A DNA stretch of 64,000 nt from Pseudolysobacter antarcticus (GTDB lineage: Bacteria; Pseudomonadota; Gammaproteobacteria; Xanthomonadales; Rhodanobacteraceae): NCBI RefSeq assembly GCF_004168365.1, contig NZ_CP035704.1:2852001-2916000 (forward strand), in the 5' to 3' direction. Positions 44,659 through 53,391 of the stretch are shown here, in pieces; position 1 is the first letter of the stretch, and each line of letters starts with the position of its first letter. Below the pieces are notes generated by a model. It saw only the letters and a program-made list of their open reading frames with translations. It was not told the origin of the DNA and searched no databases. The position numbers were made by a program, and so were the translations under genes.

Positions 44659-45813
44659 TTAGTCGCCCATCTGTTTCTGGCGATGTTCCCAGCGCTCCTG
44701 CGCATCCAGGCACAAGGTCGCGATCGGACGTGCATCAAGACGATCGACACCAATATCCTCATCGGTCTCTTCGCAGTAACCGTAACGACCGTCTTCGATA
44801 CGCTTGAACGCCTTGTCGATCTTGGCGATCAGCTTGCGATAACGATCGCGCGTGCGCAGCTCCAGCGAGTTCTCGGTTTCGCGCGTGGCGCGCTCCGCCT
44901 CGTCGCCGACATCACGTACTTCTTCGCGCAGGTTGTCGATGGTCTGCTTCGATTCCTCGACCAGATCATCGCGCCACTTCTGCAGCTTGTTGCGAAAATA
45001 CGCAAGCTGCAATGGACTCATGTACTCCTCATCCGCGGACGGCTTGTAGCCGACCGGCAATTCGATGACTGTGTTGACGGACAAAAGGTAACGTCCGCCT
45101 TCCTTCTTGATGCCGTTATCCGAAGCCGACACTGCTGGTTTTTTGATTGCTGCTGATTTCACTGCGTTTATATTCGTCGTAATCTTGGAGGGAATGGGTT
45201 TTGCTGTCGGCACAGGGGCTACCGCTTTCGCGATAACCGGCTTGGCCGGCACAGGTTTTGTTGGCACAGGTTTTACAGGCGCGGACTTCACCGCCGCAGG
45301 CTTGCTCTTGATCATGCTCGGCGCTGGTTTCGCCAGCGTGACAGGCTTTTTCGCTACCGCTTTTTTTGCCACCTTGCTGACTGTCGGCTTTTTCGCCTTC
45401 GGTGCTGGCTTGGCGGCGGGTTTCACGGATTTCTTCGCTGGCACTTTCTTCACTACGAGCGCCTTCTTCGCCAGCAGCGGTTTTTTTGCTGCCGCCACCG
45501 GTCTTTTTACTACCGGTTTCGACTTGCTTAGCTTGACTGCCTTGATCGGCTTTTTGGCTGGTGCCGGTTTGATCGATTTCTTGGCGGAAGCCGGCTTGCT
45601 CGACTTCTTGGCTACCTTGGCAGGCGGTTTTTTCACCGCTTTCGCCGGTGATTTTTTCGCCGCTTGCGCAACGAGCTTCTTGACCGGTTTCACGGCCTTG
45701 CTCTTCGCTGCGGTTCTGGATTGCAGCGCCGCCGCTTTTGGCTTGACGACCTTCGCCGTAGACTTGGCCTTCAGCGCGGGCTTCTTCGCAGGTTTACTCG
45801 TGGTTTTCGCCAT
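44659..45813 (-). CDS. DksA-like RNA-polymerase-binding protein with a long Lys/Ala/Pro N-terminal tail
   Basis: A protein of about 384 residues. The last 150 residues are the DksA/TraR fold: the SPLQLAYFRNKLQKWRDDLVEESKQTIDNLREEV coiled coil with D..DEAERA at its tip and a zinc-finger-like C-terminus. The finger reads GYCEETDEDIGVDRLDARPIATLCLDAQE, so only Cys 1 and 3 of the usual four remain; Thr and Ala replace Cys 2 and 4, as in the zinc-independent DksA2 of Pseudomonas. The first 230 residues are a low-complexity, highly basic tail of KPAKK, KKPV and AKKS repeats, reminiscent of histone-H1-like and HU-tail sequences, likely DNA- or RNA-binding. Starts at 45813 or 45819 are both possible. 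Confidence 0.85.
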   Translation of the reverse strand: MAKTTSKPAKKPALKAKSTAKVVKPKAAALQSRTAAKSKAVKPVKKLVAQAAKKSPAKAVKKPPAKVAKKSSKPASAKKSIKPAPAKKPIKAVKLSKSKPVVKRPVAAAKKPLLAKKALVVKKVPAKKSVKPAAKPAPKAKKPTVSKVAKKAVAKKPVTLAKPAPSMIKSKPAAVKSAPVKPVPTKPVPAKPVIAKAVAPVPTAKPIPSKITTNINAVKSAAIKKPAVSASDNGIKKEGGRYLLSVNTVIELPVGYKPSADEEYMSPLQLAYFRNKLQKWRDDLVEESKQTIDNLREEVRDVGDEAERATRETENSLELRTRDRYRKLIAKIDKAFKRIEDGRYGYCEETDEDIGVDRLDARPIATLCLDAQERWEHRQKQMGD

Positions 45814-46041
45814 ATCCATCACACCATTGTAGCCGGGCGGCGGCGTGTTATAGCCTAAGTCGCTTGCAGCGGCAACCTTTAAGATGTCGATGTGTTCAGA
45901 TTGCCGGCGCCGATTCCACTTTCCGCTTCGCACTCGACGCCGAGATATCGCCAACAAGCCCTTGCACGCAAACGAATTGATACCATTTCAAATGTTCGAT
46001 CAGCGCCGCAAAAATCCCATCGCAAGACTTCAACAAATATC

Positions 46042-46386
46042 GTGACTCGCCCCCTGCTCTACCTGCTTGCGCTGTACAAACGCTGGGTAAGCCCGCTGCT
46101 CGGGCGACGTTGTCGCTTCGAGCCGAGCTGCTCGGATTACGCACGAATCGCGATCGCGCGTTTCGGCGCCACGCGCGGCAGCCTGCTGGCGGCGTGGCGG
46201 CTCGCGCGCTGCCAGCCGTTCGCGCGGGCGGGCGACGATCCGGTGCCCGAACAGTTCCCGAGCCTGTGGCGCCGTGTAGCAACACGATCATCCTGCGCTT
46301 GCAACTCGGTCGCTGCAACGGCACATTGCGAGGCTGAAGCGACTGCGAAACCCCCTGCCGAATCCGAGGAAAAACATCATGACTGA
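46042..46386 (+). CDS. yidD: Membrane-protein insertion efficiency factor YidD
   Basis: A 114-residue YidD protein that assists the YidC insertase at the inner membrane. Signature: [66 protein letters not shown], with the conserved Cys residues in [10 protein letters not shown]. The GTG at 46042 is the start, since the upstream frame carries no YidD-like sequence. The family is normally 70-85 residues; here a 35-residue Ala/Cys-rich C-terminal extension overlaps the downstream dihydroorotase start by 8 bases, suggesting translational coupling. Confidence 0.85.
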   Translation: MTRPLLYLLALYKRWVSPLLGRRCRFEPSCSDYARIAIARFGATRGSLLAAWRLARCQPFARAGDDPVPEQFPSLWRRVATRSSCACNSVAATAHCEAEATAKPPAESEEKHHD

Positions 46387-47716
46387 CTGGCTGATCACCA
46401 ACGCCGACATCATCAACGAAGGCCGACGTTTCCACGGCGATCTACGCATCAAGAACGGCCGCATCGAAGCGATCGGCAGCGGCCTCACTGCGCGCGCTGG
46501 CGAACAGGTATTCGACGCCGCCGGGCGCCTGCTGATGCCGGGTATGATCGACGACCAGGTGCATTTCCGCGAACCCGGCCTCGAACACAAGGGCGACCTC
46601 GCGACCGAATCGCACGCCGCGGTCGCTGGCGGCATCACCAGTTTCATGGAGATGCCGAACACCAAACCGCCGGCGATCACGCTCGATGCGCTGGAAGCCA
46701 AGTTTCGCCTCGCGTCCACCCGCGCCGTCGCCAATCATTCGTTTTACCTCGGCGCGACCAACGACAATCTCGACGTGCTGCGCAGTCTTGATCCGCGCGC
46801 GGCGGCCGGCATCAAGGTGTTCATGGGCGCCTCGACCGGCAATATGCTGGTCGATAATCCCGACACGCTCGATGCCATTTTCCGCGACGCACCGACGATT
46901 CTGCTGACGCATTGCGAAGACACCCCGATGATCGAGGCCAATCTCGCGATCGAGCGCGCGCGTTATGGCGATGCGATTCCGGTCGAGCGCCATCCGTACA
47001 TCCGCAGCCGCGAGGCCTGCCTGAAATCCTCCCGGCTTGCGATCGAACTCGCGCGTCGCCACGGCTCGCGCCTGCACGTGCTGCACATTTCGACCGCGGA
47101 AGAACTTTTGCAGTTCGCGCCCGGCCCGATCGCCGAAAAACGCATCACCGCGGAAACCTGCGTGCATTACATGCAATTCGACGAAGCCGATTACGCCACG
47201 CGCGGCAATTTCATCAAGTGCAATCCGGCGATCAAGTCGGCGAGCGATCGAGTCGCGATTATTCAGGCAGTGCGCGAAGGCCGCATCGACGTGCTCGCCA
47301 CCGATCACGCGCCGCATACGCTCGCCGAAAAATCGCAACCCTACGAAACCGCGCCGGGCGGTTTGCCGTTGGTGCAGTTCGCGTTGCAATGCGCGCTGGA
47401 ACGTTGGTTCGATGGCCAGTTGCCGCTGGAATTGATCGTCGAAAAAACCACGCACGCGCCAGCCACGTTGTTCAACGTACGCGACCGCGGATTCTTGCGC
47501 GAAGGTTATTTCGCCGATCTCGTGCTGGTCGATTTGCAGACGCCACAAACGGTCACACGCGAATCGGTATTGTCGAAATGCGGCTGGTCGCCGTTCGAAG
47601 GCATGACCTTCCGTTCCAGCATCGCCGCGACGTGGGTCAACGGCCGTCTGGCCTGTCGCTATGGAAAATTCGATAGCAATATCCAGCCCGGCCAGCGTCT
47701 GGAATTCAATCGATGA
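46379..47716 (+). CDS. pyrC: Dihydroorotase
   Basis: A 445-residue zinc amidohydrolase in pyrimidine synthesis, converting carbamoyl-aspartate to dihydroorotate. Metal and substrate motifs are [10 protein letters not shown] near residue 58, MEMPNTKPP near 94, [11 protein letters not shown] with a position corresponding to the carboxylated Lys, LLTHCED with histidine, and [13 protein letters not shown] with the catalytic Asp. The class III type is distinct from the E. coli PyrC group, and allantoinase-like relatives should be excluded by context. It overlaps yidD by 8 bases and the M23 peptidase by 4 bases, so it is in a three-gene unit. Confidence 0.9.
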   Translation: MTDWLITNADIINEGRRFHGDLRIKNGRIEAIGSGLTARAGEQVFDAAGRLLMPGMIDDQVHFREPGLEHKGDLATESHAAVAGGITSFMEMPNTKPPAITLDALEAKFRLASTRAVANHSFYLGATNDNLDVLRSLDPRAAAGIKVFMGASTGNMLVDNPDTLDAIFRDAPTILLTHCEDTPMIEANLAIERARYGDAIPVERHPYIRSREACLKSSRLAIELARRHGSRLHVLHISTAEELLQFAPGPIAEKRITAETCVHYMQFDEADYATRGNFIKCNPAIKSASDRVAIIQAVREGRIDVLATDHAPHTLAEKSQPYETAPGGLPLVQFALQCALERWFDGQLPLELIVEKTTHAPATLFNVRDRGFLREGYFADLVLVDLQTPQTVTRESVLSKCGWSPFEGMTFRSSIAATWVNGRLACRYGKFDSNIQPGQRLEFNR

Positions 47717-48543
47717 GGTCGTGCGCGGCGCGTTCGATCGCGACCGGATTGATGTTGACGATTCCACTGCTGGCGAACAGCGCGGCGCATCGGCTGGATT
47801 TGCCGGCCAGCGTGCAGCAGGGCGCACTCGTGATCGGCCATGCCGAGGCCAATGCCAGCGTGCAGTTTGATGGGCGCGCCTTGCATGTCGGCAAGGACGG
47901 TACGTTTGTATTCGGTGTGGGTCGCGATGCGCCGCCGAAGGCGCAGATCAGCGTCGAGTATTCCGATCACAGCAAACGCAGCGTGAGCCTCGGCGTGATC
48001 AAACGCGAATACCATATCGAGAGAGTCGACGGCCTGCCGCAACACACAGTGACGCCCGATCCCGAACTGTCCGCGCGCATCGAGCGCGAGCAGGCCGCGG
48101 TGGCCGAAACACGCAAACGCGACGACGAGCGCGAGGATTTCCTCGGCGGTTTCGAGCTGCCGATTCACGGTCGCATCAGTGGCGTCTACGGCAGTCAGCG
48201 TATCGACAACGGCACACCGAAATCCGCGCATATGGGTCTGGATGTCGCCGCGATCGAAGGCACGCCAATCCACGCACCAGCACCCGGTATCGTGATCTTC
48301 GCCGCCACCGATCTGGTGCTAACCGGCGGCACGGTGCTGATCGATCACGGCTTCGGTTTGAGTTCGTCGTTCCTGCACATGAGCAAGCTCGATATCAAAG
48401 TAGGCGATCATATCGAGCGCGGCCAAGTCATCGGCAACGTCGGCAAAACCGGACGCGCGAGCGGCCCGCACATGCACTGGGGTTTCAACTGGTTCGAACA
48501 GCGGCTCGATCCGGCGTTGTTGCCAGGCGTGCAATTGAAATAA
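47713..48543 (+). CDS. M23-family peptidoglycan endopeptidase
   Basis: A 276-residue exported LytM/M23 peptidase that cuts peptidoglycan cross-bridges in the periplasm. The signal region is residues 1-25. The zinc motif HxxxD appears as HMGLDVA near residue 175, with HMHW (HxH) near 254. The N-terminal part is a beta-sandwich, LPASVQQGALVIGHAEANASVQFDGRALHVGKDGTF, common in such enzymes. It begins with the ATGA overlap to the end of pyrC, so it is translationally coupled to dihydroorotase. A methyltransferase gene begins about 75 bases downstream on the same strand. Confidence 0.88.
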   Translation: MRSCAARSIATGLMLTIPLLANSAAHRLDLPASVQQGALVIGHAEANASVQFDGRALHVGKDGTFVFGVGRDAPPKAQISVEYSDHSKRSVSLGVIKREYHIERVDGLPQHTVTPDPELSARIEREQAAVAETRKRDDEREDFLGGFELPIHGRISGVYGSQRIDNGTPKSAHMGLDVAAIEGTPIHAPAPGIVIFAATDLVLTGGTVLIDHGFGLSSSFLHMSKLDIKVGDHIERGQVIGNVGKTGRASGPHMHWGFNWFEQRLDPALLPGVQLK

Positions 48544-48617
48544 TCGACTGGCCTGGATTATCGCGCTCAGGTACATCGCAGATTTTCCTTTCTGCGATTC
48601 CACGCTATCCTGCCGCG

Positions 48618-49229
48618 ATGAATGACGACCCGAACCTCGACAGAAAGACCGCATTCGAGCGCATCTACAGTGCAAACGAATGGGGTTCCAACGAATCGCG
48701 ATCCGGCCTCGGATCAAACCTCGACCTCACGCATCAGGTACGGCGCGCATTGCCGCCGTTGCTACGCGCGTTCGCGGTCAAATCGATGCTCGATGCGCCC
48801 TGCGGCGATTACAACTGGATGCCGCATGTCGATCTTGGCAGCACGCACTACATCGGCTGCGACATCGTGCCCGAACTGATCGCGGCGAATCGCGAGCGCC
48901 ATCCCGGCATTGAGTTTCTCAACGTCGATCTTGCCGAAGGCAGCCTGCCGCAGGTCGACCTGATTTTTTCGCGCGACTGCCTGCAACATCTGCCGGAAAC
49001 CGACATCTGGAAAGTGCTGCGCAACTTCAAGCGCAGTGGCGCGCGCTGGCTGCTGACGTCATCGCACACCACGCACGAGCAAAGCATGTCGTTTTATGCG
49101 GGCGGTTTCGGTTATCTAAATCTGCAGCTGGCACCATTCAATTTCCCGCGACCGTTGCTGATCGTGCCCGAAGAACACTACGCCTCGAAGGCGATGGCGC
49201 TGTGGCCGATGTCCGAGGTACGAGGATGA
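48618..49229 (+). CDS. Class I SAM-dependent methyltransferase
   Basis: A 203-residue protein with motif I MLDAPCGDYNWM near residue 57 and IGCDIVPELIAANRERHPG as motif II, then VDLIFSRDCLQHLPETDI. Members with this CGDYNWM signature are often linked to glycan or lipid modification, but its substrate is not evident. Its stop codon overlaps the start of the following glycosyltransferase-like gene by 4 bases, suggesting the two proteins work together. Confidence 0.82.
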   Translation: MNDDPNLDRKTAFERIYSANEWGSNESRSGLGSNLDLTHQVRRALPPLLRAFAVKSMLDAPCGDYNWMPHVDLGSTHYIGCDIVPELIAANRERHPGIEFLNVDLAEGSLPQVDLIFSRDCLQHLPETDIWKVLRNFKRSGARWLLTSSHTTHEQSMSFYAGGFGYLNLQLAPFNFPRPLLIVPEEHYASKAMALWPMSEVRG

Positions 49230-49987
49230 CCGACCGCATCACGATTGCCATTCTCGCCAAGGACAAGGCGCATACGCTGCCGCTATACCTGTGGTGCATC
49301 GAGCAGTTCGACTGGCCGAAGGATCGCCTGCTGATCTACATCCGCACCAACAACAACAACGATGCGACCGCTTCGATTCTCAAGACGTGGATAGCGCGTG
49401 TTGGCGCGCAATATGCAGCCGTGTACTTCGATGATAGCGATGTCGCAACACCAGTGCAGCAATACGGTCAACATGAGTGGAACAGCGAACGATTTCGCGT
49501 GCTCGCCGAAATTCGCCAGGCGTCGATGACCTGGGCACATGCGAACAACTCGCACTACTTCGTGGCCGATTGCGACAACTTCATCCGCAGCGAAACATTG
49601 CGCGCGATCGAACGCACCGGCTTGCCGATCGTCGCACCGCTGCTGCACTCGCAGACCGCGTACTCCAATTATCACGCCGCGATCGATGCCAACGGTTATC
49701 TGGCCGAGTGCGAACTTTACTACCAGCTATTGCGTCAGGAGATTCGTGGCTTGGTAGAGCTGCCCGTGGTGCATTGCACCTATCTTGTGCGCCACGAGGC
49801 CATTCCCGCGTTGAGTTATGCGGATGGCAGCAACCGCTACGAATACGTGATATTCAGCGACTCCGCGCGCCGCGCTGGCGTGCCGCAATACTTGGATACG
49901 CGTCGTTCCTACGGACGAATCACGTTCGCCGAACGCGAAGACCAACTCGCAGCCGAACCGTGGCGGCATGAACTTCCGCCGATGTGA
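49226..49987 (+). CDS. GT-A-fold glycosyltransferase-like protein
   Basis: A 253-residue protein. The N-terminus ITIAILAKDKAHTLPLYLWCIEQFDWPKDRLLIYIRTNNNNDAT resembles procollagen-type (GT25-like) glycosyltransferases, and a DCDNF motif near residue 115 is DxD-like for divalent-metal and nucleotide-sugar binding. The remainder (YFVADCDNFIRSETLRAIERTGLPIVAPLL) continues the GT-A fold. It uses the internal ATG at 49226, overlapping the methyltransferase stop by 4 bases. The donor and acceptor are unknown; a joint methyl-sugar modification with its neighbour is plausible. Confidence 0.7.
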   Translation: MTDRITIAILAKDKAHTLPLYLWCIEQFDWPKDRLLIYIRTNNNNDATASILKTWIARVGAQYAAVYFDDSDVATPVQQYGQHEWNSERFRVLAEIRQASMTWAHANNSHYFVADCDNFIRSETLRAIERTGLPIVAPLLHSQTAYSNYHAAIDANGYLAECELYYQLLRQEIRGLVELPVVHCTYLVRHEAIPALSYADGSNRYEYVIFSDSARRAGVPQYLDTRRSYGRITFAEREDQLAAEPWRHELPPM

Positions 49988-50045
49988 ATTTGATCACGCG
50001 CTGGCTATCGGAAATCGCCCGCGTGATTTTTCGCCGAGCATGAAA

Positions 50046-50342
50046 TCAGCGCAACCAAGGCCGTAATACTCGACGCACGGCGGAGCTTGTTGTTGCCTGC
50101 AACTCTGGGTCGATCAGGCCACGGCGCTTGAGGTGTCTTAGCGCTTCCTGCACGGTGGATTTCGACAGGCCGGTTTTGATAGCGATGGTTTGCAGACTCG
50201 CCTCAACCGTATCGCGTTTGCCGCGCGTGGCGGCCGCAAGCAGAAACAGGTACACGACAAATGCCGCCGGTCGCTTGTCGTGTCCGACCAAGTCCGGCAT
50301 CAGCACGTCAAGCACATATGGATCAAAAGTGATCGTTCTCAT
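50046..50342 (-). CDS. Small helix-turn-helix regulator
   Basis: A 98-residue protein with a C-terminal winged-helix-like HTH (TVEASLQTIAIKTGLSKSTVQEALRHLKRRGLIDPE, residues about 49-84), preceded by RPAAFVVYLFLLAAATRG. The GntR-like HTH pattern suggests a one-domain repressor. The start at 50342 was chosen over ATG codons further upstream because a perfect palindrome begins precisely at it and forms the likely promoter. It lies divergent to the VOC gene. Confidence 0.72.
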   Translation of the reverse strand: MRTITFDPYVLDVLMPDLVGHDKRPAAFVVYLFLLAAATRGKRDTVEASLQTIAIKTGLSKSTVQEALRHLKRRGLIDPELQATTSSAVRRVLRPWLR

Positions 50343-50371
50343 ACCGATAAATGATATAGCATTTATCGGTA
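50342..50371. promoter_or_regulatory. Perfect 12-base palindrome at the HTH start, likely operator
   Basis: Arms TACCGATAAATG and CATTTATCGGTA are exact inverted complements around a 6-base centre (ATATAG). The inner edge includes the start codon of the HTH gene. The site lies in the divergent region to the VOC gene, so a bound regulator could repress both. The match is far too long to be expected by chance here. Confidence 0.65.
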
Positions 50372-50448
50372 CGTAAAAATCCGAATCCGCAGGATAATCC
50401 GGCCACGTGTGCGGCGCTCGCCGCACAGCCAACGCTACGGAGCGCAGC

Positions 50449-50814
50449 ATGATCACTCACATCAAATTTGTCGGCATTCCGGTCAGCGACCAGGATCGCG
50501 CGCTGAAATTTTATACCGAACAACTCGGATTCGAGATCGCTACCGACCAGCCAATGGGCCCCGGGCAGCGCTGGATCGAACTGCGCGTGGCGCACTCAAC
50601 CACACGAATGGTGCTGTTCACGCCTGATGGTCAGCAGGATCGCATCGGCACATTCTTCAATGGCGCACTCGCTTGCGACAACGTCGAAGCGACGCATCGA
50701 CAGCTAACGCAACGCGGTGTCGAATTCGTCGAGCCACCGACCAAACAACCGTGGGGTACGTTTGCAAAATTCCGTGATCCGGATGGAAATATTTTTGTCT
50801 TGTCATCTACCTAG
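50449..50814 (+). CDS. VOC-family (glyoxalase/bleomycin-resistance fold) protein
   Basis: A 121-residue metal-dependent beta-alpha-beta-beta-beta protein. Signature segments are HIKFVGIPVSDQDRALKFYTEQLGFEIATD and the C-terminal WGTFAKFRDPDGNIFVLS. It may be a dioxygenase, glutathione transferase or antibiotic-binding protein. ATG 50449 is chosen over an in-frame ATG at 50407. It is divergent to the small HTH gene with a shared palindrome between them, which suggests they form a regulated pair. Confidence 0.82.
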   Translation: MITHIKFVGIPVSDQDRALKFYTEQLGFEIATDQPMGPGQRWIELRVAHSTTRMVLFTPDGQQDRIGTFFNGALACDNVEATHRQLTQRGVEFVEPPTKQPWGTFAKFRDPDGNIFVLSST

Positions 50815-50844
50815 CCAAGCTCGCGACGCACTAAGCTACGCTGC

Positions 50845-51822
50845 ATGAAACACAAACCACTCCTGATCGGCATCCTCGGCTACGACGGTATCAACGCACT
50901 CGACCTGACCGGGCCGGCCGAGGCATTTGTCAGTGCGGAGCAGATCGACGCACGCGGAAATGCGCAGCGCTGTTACGAGTTGTTGATCATCGGCATGACC
51001 GACCAGCCTTTTACCGCGGAGTCGGGCATCGTGTTTCACCCGGCGACCGACCTGGCGCACGCACCCGAGGTCGATACCATCATCGTGCCGGGCGGAATTG
51101 GTCTGCGTATCGGGCCTTACGGCACAGCACTGGATCGCTGGCTGCGCGAACGCGCAACGCGCACGCGCCGCGTTGCCTCAGTGTGCACGGGCGCCTATGC
51201 GCTCGCACGGACCGGCCTGCTCGACGGACGCCGCGTGACCACGCACTGGCGCCATGCGGCGGATCTGCGTGCGCAGTTTCCGGCGCTGCTGGTCGATGCC
51301 GATGCGTTGTTCATCAAGGATGGAAATTTTTATACGGCGGCGGGTGTGAGCGCGGGGATCGACCTTGCACTGGCCCTGATCGAAGAGGATTTCGGTGGCC
51401 AGGTCGCCTTGTCGGCAGCACGCGAGATGGTGGTCTACGTCAAACGCTCCGGCGGGCAGGATCAATACTCGGAACCGCTGCAATTTCAGACGCGTGCGAT
51501 CGATACTTTCAGCGAGCTCGTGACGTGGATCATGGCGCATCTGGATCAGGATCTTTCGGTCGATGTGCTGGCCGAGCGGGCGCATCTCGGCACACGCCAT
51601 TTCAGCCGGCGCTTCAAGGAAGTGTTCGATACCACGCCCGCGGATTTTGTATTGTCGTTGCGTTTGACCGAAGCACGTCGGCGCCTGACCATGCCACGTA
51701 GCAATCTCGATCGCATCGCCACGTCGATCGGATTCCAGAGCGCGCAATCCTTCCGTCGCGCCTTCGAAAAACACTACGGCCTGTCACCCAAGGCTTATCG
51801 CGAGCGGTTCGGCGCCGAATAG
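50845..51822 (+). CDS. GlxA-type AraC regulator with DJ-1/PfpI domain
   Basis: A 325-residue regulator. The N-terminal 190 residues are a DJ-1/PfpI-like amidase fold: PLLIGILGYDGINALDLTGPAEAF, then the nucleophile elbow VASVCTGAYALARTG. The C-terminal region is a double AraC-type HTH: LSVDVLAERAHLGTRHFSRRFKEVFDTTPADFV and LDRIATSIGFQSAQSFRRAFEKHYGLSPKAYRERFG. Such proteins sense small nitrogen or aldehyde-type metabolites. It precedes the sulfur operon with a gap of about 125 bases, so it is a candidate activator, though this is only positional. Confidence 0.86.
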   Translation: MKHKPLLIGILGYDGINALDLTGPAEAFVSAEQIDARGNAQRCYELLIIGMTDQPFTAESGIVFHPATDLAHAPEVDTIIVPGGIGLRIGPYGTALDRWLRERATRTRRVASVCTGAYALARTGLLDGRRVTTHWRHAADLRAQFPALLVDADALFIKDGNFYTAAGVSAGIDLALALIEEDFGGQVALSAAREMVVYVKRSGGQDQYSEPLQFQTRAIDTFSELVTWIMAHLDQDLSVDVLAERAHLGTRHFSRRFKEVFDTTPADFVLSLRLTEARRRLTMPRSNLDRIATSIGFQSAQSFRRAFEKHYGLSPKAYRERFGAE

Positions 51823-51946
51823 TCCAGGACCATGACTTCCGGGCCAGCCCCGCGTCCGAGATTGCCTCGCATTCGTCCGACACGCACGCGTAAGCACATC
51901 GATACTGCTCGCCGACGATCACGTCAAATCGGTGAGGAGTTTTATC

Positions 51947-52882
51947 ATGCACATTTTTTTGAATCGCCTGGGTGCTGCGTTTTTTCTTTTTTTGCCGATG
52001 CTGGGTTTTTCCAGTGAGCCGCCAGCGGCGACAGAAAGCCTGACTGTTTCCACGGCGTGGCTGGCCGAGCATTTGCGCGACGCAAATCTGGTTTTGCTGC
52101 ATGTCGGCGACAAGGGCGATTACGACGCCAAACATATTCCCGGCGCGCGTTATGTTTCGCTCGACGACATCTCGGTATCGGATCACACCGGCAAGGGCCT
52201 GATGCTGGAAATGCCGACGGCGGACGATCTGCATAAACGCCTCGCCGCGCTTGGCATCAATGACGAATCCCGCATCGTCGTCTACTTCGCCAAAGATTGG
52301 GTATCGCCAGCCACAAGAGCGATTTTCACGCTCGATACGGCAGGTCTCGGCCCGCGCAGCGCATTGCTCGACGGCGGCCTCACTGCATGGCTGCACGAAA
52401 AACGCGAGACCACAAAAGCACCGCCGGCAGCAGCAACAGGCGGAACTCTCGCGGCACTGCAAATGCAGCCGCGTATTGTCGATGCAACGTTTGTTCAAGC
52501 GCATTTGCACACGCCGGACTACGTCGTAATCGACGGTCGCGCGGCCGCCTATTACGACGGTATCGATACTGGCATGGGCCATCGCGGTCCGCACAAGACC
52601 GGGCATGTCGCCGGTGCGCAGAACCTGCCTTTCTCAACGGTGACCACAACCGACCTCAAGCTGAAATCGCCGGACGAATTGCGCGCGATGTTCGACAAGA
52701 TCGGCGTCAAGCAGGACGACACTGTGATCGGCTATTGCCACATCGGCCAGCAAGCAACCGAGATGTTGTTCGCGGCGCGTTCGCTCGGCCACAAAGTGCT
52801 GCTGTACGATGGATCGTTCGAGGATTGGTCGAACCGCGATCTGCCCGTGGAAAATCCCGCCAAAAAAGCGGCAGCAAAATGA
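51947..52882 (+). CDS. Exported two-domain rhodanese (sulfurtransferase)
   Basis: A 311-residue protein with a signal peptide (residues 1-22, AFFLFLPMLGFSS) and two rhodanese domains. The N-terminal domain (about 34-150) lacks a catalytic Cys and has YFAKDWVS at the active-loop position. The C-terminal domain (175-300) carries C264 in GYCHIGQQA. The thiosulfate:cyanide or 3-mercaptopyruvate sulfurtransferase family moves sulfane sulfur as a persulfide on this Cys. The GAGGAG Shine-Dalgarno at 51934-51939 supports the ATG at 51947. It is the first gene of a five-gene unit whose later genes include two YeeE/YedE halves, another rhodanese and a MOCOS-like PLP enzyme. Confidence 0.88.
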   Translation: MHIFLNRLGAAFFLFLPMLGFSSEPPAATESLTVSTAWLAEHLRDANLVLLHVGDKGDYDAKHIPGARYVSLDDISVSDHTGKGLMLEMPTADDLHKRLAALGINDESRIVVYFAKDWVSPATRAIFTLDTAGLGPRSALLDGGLTAWLHEKRETTKAPPAAATGGTLAALQMQPRIVDATFVQAHLHTPDYVVIDGRAAAYYDGIDTGMGHRGPHKTGHVAGAQNLPFSTVTTTDLKLKSPDELRAMFDKIGVKQDDTVIGYCHIGQQATEMLFAARSLGHKVLLYDGSFEDWSNRDLPVENPAKKAAAK

Positions 52883-53391
52883 GAACGCCGCTGCCTTACG
52901 CCAATCCGTATGTCGCGGGTGTAGGCCTCGGCCTCGTGCTGCTCGCGTCGTTCGTGCTGACCGGGCGCGGACTCGGTGCCAGTGGCGCGTTCGCCAGCGC
53001 ATCGGCAAGTCTGGTGTCGACCATCGCACCTCAAGGCGCCGACACCAGCGCATATTTTCGCGGTTATCTGGAAGACGGCGGTTTCGCGTCCGACTGGTTG
53101 GTGTTCGAGGTGCTCGGTCTATTGACCGGTGCCGCACTGTCTGCCGTTATTGCTGGTCGTTGGCGCGCGCAGATCGAACGTGGCCCGCGGCTAGCTGCGC
53201 GTCCGCGATTGTTCTACGCCGTCGCGGGAGGCGCGGCGATGGGCGTCGGCGCAATGCTCGCGCGCGGCTGCACCAGCGGCCAGGCTTTGAGCGGCGGCGC
53301 CTTGCTCAGTGTCGGCAGTTCGTTGTTCATGGCCAGTGTGTTCGCCAGTGCGTATCTGGTCGCCGTGTTCGCGCGCAGGTTGTGGTCATGA
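52879..53391 (+). CDS. YeeE/YedE (DUF395) half-transporter A
   Basis: A 170-residue inner-membrane protein with about four transmembrane segments. GGAAMGVGAMLARGCTSGQALSG holds the family's signature cysteine at the pore. YeeE/TsuA proteins import thiosulfate or other sulfane-sulfur ions. Full-length TsuA contains two homologous halves; here they are separate genes, as in PmpA/PmpB pairs. It starts by overlapping the rhodanese stop by 4 bases and overlaps the second half by 4 bases. Confidence 0.86.
   Translation: MRTPLPYANPYVAGVGLGLVLLASFVLTGRGLGASGAFASASASLVSTIAPQGADTSAYFRGYLEDGGFASDWLVFEVLGLLTGAALSAVIAGRWRAQIERGPRLAARPRLFYAVAGGAAMGVGAMLARGCTSGQALSGGALLSVGSSLFMASVFASAYLVAVFARRLWS

Noticed and set aside
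45107-45832. A 241-residue hydrophobic open frame, apparently a membrane protein, on the plus strand
   Set aside because: It is the antisense of the Lys/Ala/Pro-rich DksA tail; the hydrophobicity is a codon artefact of complementing AAG/GCC/CCG-rich sequence.
45846-45860. Possible Zur half-site before the dksA-like gene (TGTTATAGCCTAAGT)
   Set aside because: Only one arm matches; the second arm has three of six bases, so it is not a credible operator.
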